A stretch of DNA of 14,290 nucleotides, from positions 1 to 14,290 of the forward strand of contig UROX01000052.1 in assembly GCA_900549685.1 (NCBI GenBank), in the 5' to 3' direction. Position 1 is the stretch's first letter; every line of letters begins with the position of its first letter. The position numbers and the translations under genes were made by a program. The notes beneath the pieces were generated by a model. That model searched no databases, had not been told where the DNA came from, and was given only the letters and a program-made list of their open reading frames with translations. Source of the DNA: an uncultured Alistipes sp. (GTDB lineage Bacteria; Bacteroidota; Bacteroidia; Bacteroidales; Rikenellaceae). This document shows, one piece after another, positions 9,201-14,290 of the stretch.

Positions 9201-10738
9201 CGATCGAAGACCTCGCCCAGCTGATCTTCGACCTGAAGAACGTCAATCCCCGCGCCCGGATCAGCGTGAAGCTGGTATCGGAGAGCGGCGTAGGCACGAT
9301 CGCCGCCGGCGTGGCCAAGGCCAAGGCCGATATGATCCTCATCAGCGGATGCGAGGGAGGAACCGGTGCCAGCCCCGTCAGCTCGATCAAACACGCGGGC
9401 CTGCCGTCCGAAATCGGACTCTCCGAAACCCAGCAGACGCTCGTCATCAACAACCTGCGCGGACAGGTGACGCTCCAGGTGGACGGCCAGTACAAAACCG
9501 GCCGCGACATCGTGATCGGAGCCTTGCTCGGCGCGGAGGAATTCGGATTCGCCACCAGCGCCCTGATCGTGCTGGGATGCGTGATGATGCGCAAATGTCA
9601 CCTCAACACCTGCCCTGTCGGCGTGGCCACGCAGAACGAAGAGCTGCGCCGCCATTTCGTGGGCCGCTATGAATATCTGGTAAATTTCTTCAACTTCCTG
9701 GCCGAGGACGTCCGCGAACATCTGGCCGAAATGGGCTTCACCCGACTGGACGACATCATCGGACGGACCGATCTGATCGAGACGGTCGCTCCGGCGACGG
9801 AGGGCAAAGCCGCCGGCATCGACCTGTCGAAAATCCTTTACCGTCCGCAGGAAGCCGACACGCACGCCATCCGCAGAGTCATCGCCCAGCATCACGGCAT
9901 CGAGTCGGTGATCGACCGCTCGCTCATCGGTATAGCCGCCCCGGCCCTCGACTCGAAAATGGCCGTACAGCTCGCCTTCCCGATCCACAACACCGACCGG
10001 TCGGTCGGAGCGATGCTCTCGGGCGCCGTCACGGCACGGCACGGAGGCGAGGGGCTGCCGCACGACACGATACAGGTCGCCTTCCGCGGATCGGCGGGAC
10101 AGAGCTTCGGCGCTTTCCTCTGCAAGGGCATCACGTTCCGGCTCGAGGGCGACGCCAACGACTACCTCGGCAAAGGCCTCTCGGGCGGACGCATCACCGT
10201 CGTTCCTCCCAAGGGCACGCTCTTCGCCCCCGAAGAGAACATCATCGCCGGCAATACGTTGCTCTACGGAGCCACCGAAGGCGAAGTCTATATCAACGGC
10301 CGGGTCGGCGAACGTTTCTGCGTGCGCAACAGCGGAGCCACGGCCGTCGTGGAGGGAGCTGGCGACCACTGCTGCGAATACATGACCGGCGGACGTACCG
10401 TCGTACTGGGTCCCACGGGACGCAACTTCGCCGCAGGCATGAGCGGCGGGATCGCCTATGTATGGAACAGGGAGGGCAATTTCGATTATTTCTGCAACAT
10501 GGAGATGGTCGAGTTGTCGCTCATCGAAGAGAGCGCCGACGACAAGGAACTGCACAGCCTCGTGAGCGCGCACTACTACCACACCGGCAGCCCGCTGGCC
10601 AAACGCATGCTCGACGACTGGAACCGTTACGTCGGCGAATTCATCAAAGTGACGCCCATCGAGTACAAGAAAGTGCTCCACGCACAGCGCATGGCCGCGC
10701 TCGAACGCAAGATCGCCAAGGTGGAACGGGACTACTGA
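6209..10738 (+). CDS. gltB: Glutamate synthase large (alpha) subunit
   Basis: GltB releases ammonia from glutamine and channels it to 2-oxoglutarate, giving two glutamates with electrons passed on by GltD. The 1509-residue protein has the full domain order. Cys28 in DACGVG would be the N-terminal nucleophile of the class II glutaminase domain after removal of a 27-residue propeptide. Supporting residues lie in HSRFSTN (229-235) and HNGEIN (251-256). A central domain (about 480-770) is followed by the FMN/2-oxoglutarate barrel (about 860-1190), with GAMSFGSISKEAHEA and GCEGGTGASP. Cys1124, Cys1130 and Cys1135 (C-x5-C-x4-C) hold the 3Fe-4S cluster. The GXGXG beta-helix spans about 1250-1430. 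The frame is open back to 6080 inside glnN, but ATG 6209 gives the usual short propeptide. The gltD ATG lies 40 bases after its stop. Confidence 0.96.
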   Translation: MKKTIPNHKSGYPRQQGLYTPENEHDACGVGLVVQIHNDKTHEIVENGLQVLEHMAHRGAEGADDKTGDGAGILVQIPHEFILLQGIPVPEKGKYGTGLVFLPKEEAAQQAAMNIVRTAVTEQGLELMHVREVPVNSEILGHDALATEPAVRQLFIKGCSDPAELERRLYMIRRRIEHDFAQQGADGSYVVSLSTRTIVYKGMLSSLQLRAYYPDLINPYFTSALALVHSRFSTNTFPTWSLAQPFRLLGHNGEINTIRGNRSWMEDRESLFRPEGMENIAEYGPIVQPGMSDSASLDNVLEFLVMSGLSLPHALAMLVPESYNDKNPIPDGLKGFYEYHSIWMEPWDGPATLMFSDGRYAGGMLDRNGLRPARWLITKGGMMVIASETGVLDIEPSEIEAKGRLRPGKIVMVDTEQGRILYDEEIKAQLAAEHPYKEWLEKNRILLKKITSGRKVTHGIDDYEAMLRTFGYNKEDIQRIVLPMGRDGAEPLGSMGNDTPIAVLSAKPQRLFNYFRQQFAQVTNPPIDPIREELVMSLASYIGAVNGNILEPSADHCKVVKLSSPVLTNSDIDILTHLGYKGFRTRTLDMLFPAAEGEAGLEQTVDALCAQAEQAVDEGYNYVILSDRKVGPTLAPVPSLLALSAVHTHLIRVHKRSKIALIVETGEAREVMHIALLIGFGASAVNPYMAFAILDDRVRNGELQLDYETAENHYIKAINKGFLKIMSKMGISTIRSYRGARIFEAIGLSSGVLERYFCGTTSKIEGAGLDDIARDTLAAHARGFGDEEIFSPSQQLENFGNYAWRRNGEKHAWNPETISALQLATRLGSYKKFKEYTRLVDDKPEPIYLRDLMRLKKNPIDLSLVEPASEITRRFVTGAMSFGSISKEAHEAMALAMNAIGGKSNTGEGGEDPARYRPREDGTLARSAIKQVASGRFGVNAEYLVNADEIQIKVAQGAKPGEGGQLPGYKVDEMIARTRHSIPGISLISPPPHHDIYSIEDLAQLIFDLKNVNPRARISVKLVSESGVGTIAAGVAKAKADMILISGCEGGTGASPVSSIKHAGLPSEIGLSETQQTLVINNLRGQVTLQVDGQYKTGRDIVIGALLGAEEFGFATSALIVLGCVMMRKCHLNTCPVGVATQNEELRRHFVGRYEYLVNFFNFLAEDVREHLAEMGFTRLDDIIGRTDLIETVAPATEGKAAGIDLSKILYRPQEADTHAIRRVIAQHHGIESVIDRSLIGIAAPALDSKMAVQLAFPIHNTDRSVGAMLSGAVTARHGGEGLPHDTIQVAFRGSAGQSFGAFLCKGITFRLEGDANDYLGKGLSGGRITVVPPKGTLFAPEENIIAGNTLLYGATEGEVYINGRVGERFCVRNSGATAVVEGAGDHCCEYMTGGRTVVLGPTGRNFAAGMSGGIAYVWNREGNFDYFCNMEMVELSLIEESADDKELHSLVSAHYYHTGSPLAKRMLDDWNRYVGEFIKVTPIEYKKVLHAQRMAALERKIAKVERDY

Positions 10739-10778
10739 TCCCGTCCGCCGATTGTCAAACCGCAACAGAACAACGATC

Positions 10779-12200
10779 ATGGGAAACCCCAAAGGATTTT
10801 TACACATATCGCGCAAAGAGGCCGGATACCGTCCTCTGCACGAACGGATATACGACTTCACTCCGGTAGAACAGACGCTCAACGTCGAAGACCGCAAGCT
10901 GCAGGCCTCGCGCTGCATGGACTGCGGCGTCCCGTTCTGCCACTGGGCCTGCCCGCTGGGCAACCGCCAGCCCGAATGGCAGGATCTGGCCTGGCAGGGC
11001 AAATGGAAAGAGGCCTACGACATTCTCTCGCTGACCGACGATTTTCCGGAATTCACCGGACGGGTCTGCCCGGCGCTGTGCGAGAAATCGTGCGTGCTCA
11101 AGCTCCACGACCAGCCGGTCACGATCCGCGAGAACGAGGCGGCCATCGTCGAACAGGCCTTCCTGGCCGGACACATCGTCCCCTGTCCGCCCCGGCGACG
11201 GACAGGCCGGAAAGTAGCGGTAATCGGTTCCGGCCCCGCCGGACTGGCCTGCGCCAACCAGCTCAACCGACGCGGCCACACCGTCACCGTATTCGAAAAG
11301 GACGAAGCGCCCGGAGGCCTGCTCCGGCTCGGCATCCCCGACTTCAAACTCAGCAAGCGGATCATCGACCGCCGGCTGGAGCTGATGCGGGCCGAAGGCG
11401 TGGAATTCCGGACGAACAGTCCTGTCGGAAGCGGCACCGAAACGGCCGGACTGCTCGAAGAGTACGACGCGCTGTGCATCGCCATCGGCTCGGGCGTTCC
11501 GCGCGACCTGCCGGCCGAAGGGCGCGAGCTGGAAGGAATACACTTCGCACTCGAACTGCTCCGCCAGCAAAACCGGCTGGTGGCCGGCATAGCGATTCCC
11601 GACGAGGAACGCATTACGGCCAAAGGCAAGCGGGTGCTGGTCATCGGCGGCGGCGACACGGGATCGGACTGCGTGGGCACCTCCGTCCGCCAGCAGGCCG
11701 TACAGATCACGCAGATCGAGATCATGCCCCAGCCGCCCGAACACCACAATCCCGATACGCCGTGGCCGATGTATCCCCACGTGCTGAAAACCTCTTCGTC
11801 GCACGAAGAAGGCTGCCGCAGAAGATGGAACCTCGCGACCAAACGGTTCGTAGGCCGCGACGGCAAAGTCACCGGCGTGGAAGTCGAACGCGTCGAGTGG
11901 GAGAAAGATGCCGAGGGGCGCTGGAAAATGCAGCCCACGGGTGAGGTCGAGACGATCGAAGCCGACCTCGTCCTGCTGGCCATGGGCTTCGTCCATCCCG
12001 TACACGAAGGTCTCGTCACGGAACTGGATCTACGACTCGACAACCGCAAGAACATTCTGGGCGACGACGCCCAACGCACCTCGCACGACAAGGTATTCGT
12101 CGCCGGAGACGCCATGACCGGCGCATCGCTCGTCGTCCGGGCCATCGCATCCGGCCGCAGGGCCGCCGAAAACATCGACCGCTTCTTCCGGAGCGAATAG
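10779..12200 (+). CDS. gltD: Glutamate synthase small (beta) subunit, NAD(P)H-dependent
   Basis: GltD takes electrons from NAD(P)H through FAD and 4Fe-4S clusters and delivers them to GltB. The protein has 473 residues. The N-terminal iron-sulfur part has Cys46, 49, 54 and 58 (C-x2-C-x4-C-x3-C) and Cys97, 101 and 105. The FAD fold has GSGPAG (150-155) and, near the C-terminus, VFVAGDAMTGASLVVRAI. The NAD(P)H fold has GGGDTG (290-295). After that fold the chain reads QIEIMPQPPE, like the plant and Bacillus-type subunit. E. coli GltD has an Arg-Arg stretch at this point, so the nucleotide preference is uncertain. ATG 10779 matches the family start (MGNPKGFL); a GTG nine codons upstream is in frame but less likely. 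A hairpin terminator follows 134 bases after the stop. Confidence 0.95.
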   Translation: MGNPKGFLHISRKEAGYRPLHERIYDFTPVEQTLNVEDRKLQASRCMDCGVPFCHWACPLGNRQPEWQDLAWQGKWKEAYDILSLTDDFPEFTGRVCPALCEKSCVLKLHDQPVTIRENEAAIVEQAFLAGHIVPCPPRRRTGRKVAVIGSGPAGLACANQLNRRGHTVTVFEKDEAPGGLLRLGIPDFKLSKRIIDRRLELMRAEGVEFRTNSPVGSGTETAGLLEEYDALCIAIGSGVPRDLPAEGRELEGIHFALELLRQQNRLVAGIAIPDEERITAKGKRVLVIGGGDTGSDCVGTSVRQQAVQITQIEIMPQPPEHHNPDTPWPMYPHVLKTSSSHEEGCRRRWNLATKRFVGRDGKVTGVEVERVEWEKDAEGRWKMQPTGEVETIEADLVLLAMGFVHPVHEGLVTELDLRLDNRKNILGDDAQRTSHDKVFVAGDAMTGASLVVRAIASGRRAAENIDRFFRSE

Positions 12201-12254
12201 GCCGTCGGACGGGGTACCGTTCGCTCCGGACGGAAAGACACACACCGTCGCCGC

Positions 12255-12323
12255 AACGAACAGAAAGACCGGTTCGTTCCGAATAGGGAGGCTCGAACAT
12301 AGCCGCTTCGGAACCTCCGAAGC
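12255..12323 (+). repeat. Overlapping inverted repeats downstream of gltD
   Basis: Three inverted repeats share bases. AACGAAC (12255-12261) pairs with GTTCGTT (12272-12278). GTTCCGAA (12276-12283) pairs with TTCGGAAC (12307-12314). GCTTCGGA (12305-12312) pairs with TCCGAAGC (12316-12323). The second pairing excludes both others, so the RNA could take two alternative folds. The block sits directly before the gltD terminator. It may be a structured 3' untranslated region or the body of a small RNA; neither can be decided from one sequence. Confidence 0.45.
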
Positions 12324-12334
12324 CCGCACCGATC

Positions 12335-12370
12335 GCGAGGCCGTCCTGCCATTATGCAGGACGGCCTCGC
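12335..12370 (+). terminator. Strong hairpin terminator after gltD
   Basis: The arms GCGAGGCCGTCCTGC (12335-12349) and GCAGGACGGCCTCGC (12356-12370) form a perfect 15-base stem with the loop CATTAT. It is the strongest hairpin in the window and ends the + strand gene cluster. The nearest T-run (five T, 12388-12392) is 17 bases past the stem, so termination may not be of the simplest U-tract type. Being symmetric, it could also stop RNA reading in from gdhA. Confidence 0.75.
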
Positions 12371-12392
12371 ATCCGTTACGGCAGTTCTTTTT

Positions 12393-12787
12393 CGGAGCCG
12401 CATACGCCTGTCGGAAGCGACAGCTCCCGCTCCGCCGTCACCGGCAGCAGCCACAAGCAGCCATACAGACCGGCCCGTCGAAACCGAAAGGGCGCTCCGA
12501 CATAGACCCGCCTGACCTCCGGTCCCGGAATGTACAATACCCCACAAACAACAAGGCAAACCGTCCCGAAAACACCGCCCCCACGCGAGACAAAAAGACG
12601 GTTGCATTGTCATGCGCCGAAGTTCCCGACCGCATTTTTCATGCCCGGTCCCGGCAATCCGCAGCCACAGACTGCGTTCCAAAACGGGCGCAGACCCTCA
12701 ACGCAGCGCGGGGAATCTGGGGAAAGCTGCACCCCAAGCGAACCCCCGAAGGACATCGCGCCCCCAAACGCCCGGTGTAAAGACACG
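12393..12787. other. Noncoding gap between the two terminators
   Basis: Nothing in this stretch of about 395 bases looks like a gene. Short open frames on both strands have biased, Arg- or Pro-rich translations unlike any family I know, and several run into the terminators or into gdhA. I see no tRNA-like cloverleaf or TTCGA core, no transposon ends and no CRISPR repeats. The only repeated word noted is CCGGTCCCGG at 12519-12528 and 12645-12654. It may be degenerated sequence. Confidence 0.5.
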
Positions 12788-12830
12788 AAAAAAGAGGATG
12801 CCCGCGGCGGCACGGACACCCTCTTTTCAT
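12788..12830 (-). terminator. Intrinsic terminator of gdhA
   Basis: Read on the - strand, AAAAGAGGGTG (complement of 12817-12827) pairs with CATCCTCTTTT (complement of 12790-12800) with one mismatch. The stem can extend inward through CC/GG pairs, and a run of six T ends at 12788. This is a typical stem plus U-tract, 75 bases past the gdhA stop. On the + strand the outer A/T arms would also give a short T-run, so weak two-way action is possible. Confidence 0.8.
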
Positions 12831-12904
12831 TCTATCGGAACAATTCCGTCCGAAGCGGGACAGCCGACTGCAACACGCCGTCCCGTCCCGATTCGTCGAT
12901 CCGA

Positions 12905-14260
12905 CTATACGCAACCCTGCGCGAGCATGGCGTTGGCGACTTTCATGAAGCCGGCGATATTGGCGCCTTTGACGTAGTTCACATACCCATCGGGTTCGGT
13001 ACCGTACTTCACGCAGGCGGCATGGATGTTCTGCATGATCGAATGCAGCTTCTGATCCACCTCTTCGGGCGTCCACGACAGACGGATCGAGTTCTGCGTC
13101 ATCTCAAGTCCGGAAGTAGCCACCCCGCCGGCGTTCGAAGCCTTGCCCGGCGAGTAGAGGATACGGCTGTCCTGGAACACTTTGATCGCCTCGGGCGTCG
13201 AGGGCATGTTGGCTCCTTCGGCTACGCAGATGCAGCCTCCGGCCACCAGCGCACGGGCCTGCTCCTCGTTAAGTTCATTCTGCGTGGCGCAGGGCATGGC
13301 GATGTCGCACTTGACGCCCCACGGACGCTGGCCTTCGTAATAGGTAGCTCCCGGGAATTTATCGGCGTACTCTTTGATGCGGCCGCGGAAAATGTTCTTG
13401 AGTTCCATCACATAGGCCAGTTTTTCGGCGTCGATACCGTCCGGATCGTAGATGTATCCCGACGAGTCGGACAGCGTTACGACCTTGGCGCCGAGCTGCG
13501 TCGCCTTTTCGCAGGCATACTGAGCCACATTACCCGAACCGGAGATCGTCACGATTTTGCCTTCGTAGCTTTCGCCCTTGGTAGCGAGCATTTCCTGCGC
13601 GAAATAGCAGGTGCCGTAGCCGGTGGCTTCGGGACGCAGCGGACTGCCGCCCCAGCCGAGGCCCTTACCGGTCAGCGTACCGGTGAACTCGTTGCGGAGC
13701 CGTTTGTACTGACCGAACAGGAAGCCGATCTCGCGACCGCCCACGCCGATGTCGCCGGCAGGTACGTCGGTATCCTGTCCCACATGGCGCTGCAATTCGG
13801 TCATGAACGACTGGCAGAATTTCATCACCTCGTTGTCGGACTTGCCTTTGGGGTTGAAATCCGAACCGCCCTTGCCGCCGCCCATGGGGAGCGTCGTCAG
13901 GCTGTTCTTGAACGTCTGTTCGAAAGCGAGGAACTTCAGGATGCTCAGATTGACCGAAGGATGGAAACGGAGTCCGCCCTTGTACGGACCGATCGCGCTG
14001 TTCATCTGCACGCGGTAACCCCGGTTAATCTCCACCTCGCCCTTGTCGTTGATCCACGGAACACGGAACATCACCACCCGTTCGGGTTCGGCGATCCGTT
14101 CCAGAATCTTCATCTTCTGAAGCACGGGGTTCTCGAGAATATAGGCGGCCAGCGATTCCACGACTTCGCGCACGGCCTGATGAAATTCTTTTTCTCCGGG
14201 ATTCTTGGCGATCACTTTCGCCATGAAATCATCCACGTACTGTTGAACATGCTTTTCCAT
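12905..14260 (-). CDS. gdhA: Glutamate dehydrogenase, hexameric, probably NADP-dependent
   Basis: This enzyme interconverts 2-oxoglutarate plus ammonia and glutamate in one step, without ATP. The 451-residue length is that of the hexameric bacterial family. Substrate and catalytic residues are present: Lys94 in GPYKGG, Lys118 in TFKNSL, Lys130 in MGGGKGG, Asp170 in VPAGDIGVGG and Ser383 in GGVATSGLEM. The nucleotide fold starts at TISGSGNVAQ (238-247), and the next strand ends in SDSSGYIYDPDG, resembling the SDSSG of E. coli NADP-linked GDH, so an assimilatory NADPH role is likely. It faces the gln/glt cluster tail to tail and must use its own promoter, which lies mostly beyond the right edge. 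ATG 14260 is preceded by A-rich sequence. The frame stays open to the edge, but ATG 14260 gives the normal N-terminus. Confidence 0.96.
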   Translation of the reverse strand: MEKHVQQYVDDFMAKVIAKNPGEKEFHQAVREVVESLAAYILENPVLQKMKILERIAEPERVVMFRVPWINDKGEVEINRGYRVQMNSAIGPYKGGLRFHPSVNLSILKFLAFEQTFKNSLTTLPMGGGKGGSDFNPKGKSDNEVMKFCQSFMTELQRHVGQDTDVPAGDIGVGGREIGFLFGQYKRLRNEFTGTLTGKGLGWGGSPLRPEATGYGTCYFAQEMLATKGESYEGKIVTISGSGNVAQYACEKATQLGAKVVTLSDSSGYIYDPDGIDAEKLAYVMELKNIFRGRIKEYADKFPGATYYEGQRPWGVKCDIAMPCATQNELNEEQARALVAGGCICVAEGANMPSTPEAIKVFQDSRILYSPGKASNAGGVATSGLEMTQNSIRLSWTPEEVDQKLHSIMQNIHAACVKYGTEPDGYVNYVKGANIAGFMKVANAMLAQGCV

Positions 14261-14275
14261 TCGAATATGCTTTTC
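14249..14275 (-). repeat. Direct repeat spanning the gdhA start codon
   Basis: On the - strand GAAAAGCAT occurs at 14275-14267 and again at 14257-14249, 18 bases apart, with the ATG of gdhA (14260-14258) between the copies. The spacing is exactly six codons, and the neighbouring bases are also partly alike. It may be a small tandem duplication at the start of the gene or simple chance in an A-rich leader. Confidence 0.4.
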
Positions 14276-14290
14276 GGATTTTTTAATTGG

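Noticed and set aside
12438..12635. 65-residue - strand frame in the gap, with a hydrophobic stretch
   Set aside because: Odd composition (Cys-, Gly- and Arg-rich), no leader like those of the real genes here, and no known family. A small membrane protein cannot be fully excluded.
12519..12654. Repeated word CCGGTCCCGG as a possible repeat element
   Set aside because: Only two 10-base copies in a GC-rich stretch, without shared flanks or regular spacing.
12612..12977. 121-residue + strand frame in the gap
   Set aside because: It runs through the gdhA terminator and into the 3' end of gdhA in antisense; the translation is Arg/Pro-rich noise.

Overview
The window is a nitrogen-assimilation locus from a GC-rich member of the Bacteroidetes. 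The proteins look like Bacteroidales versions: a 729-residue type III glutamine synthetase, a P-II protein with a shortened T-loop, and starts preceded by A-rich leaders instead of clear Shine-Dalgarno sites. The strong preference for G/C at third codon positions fits an Alistipes-like (Rikenellaceae) genome better than an AT-rich Bacteroides. This placement is inferred from protein and codon character, not from a marker gene.

Seven genes lie on the + strand, apparently in order of nitrogen flow. Positions 114-2646 carry a small outer-membrane beta-barrel protein (TorF-like), a P-II signal protein (glnK) and an ammonium channel (amtB). Positions 2831-6122 carry ammonia-dependent asparagine synthetase (asnA) and glutamine synthetase III (glnN). 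Positions 6209-12200 carry the large and small subunits of glutamate synthase (gltB, gltD). GC-rich hairpins without a U-tract sit at both joints, amtB/asnA and glnN/gltB. A strong hairpin terminator follows gltD. NADP-type glutamate dehydrogenase (gdhA, 12905-14260) is on the - strand, convergent with the cluster, and has its own terminator.

Together the genes could cover ammonium entry (outer-membrane barrel, AmtB), sensing of nitrogen and energy status (P-II), high-affinity capture (GS-GOGAT), low-affinity capture (GDH) and a side branch to asparagine (AsnA). All seven enzymes and carriers of known type appear intact, with the expected catalytic or metal-ligand residues.

The only long stretch without a gene is 12201-12904. 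Its first part (12255-12370) is a chain of overlapping inverted repeats ending in the gltD terminator. Its middle (12393-12787) shows nothing I can assign. Positions 1-113 are probably the end of an upstream region and cannot be resolved. I saw no tRNA, rRNA, CRISPR array, insertion sequence or phage gene. I found no novel multi-gene system. The items most worth checking are the barrel protein linked to P-II/Amt, the P-II T-loop, the joint hairpins and the structured region after gltD.
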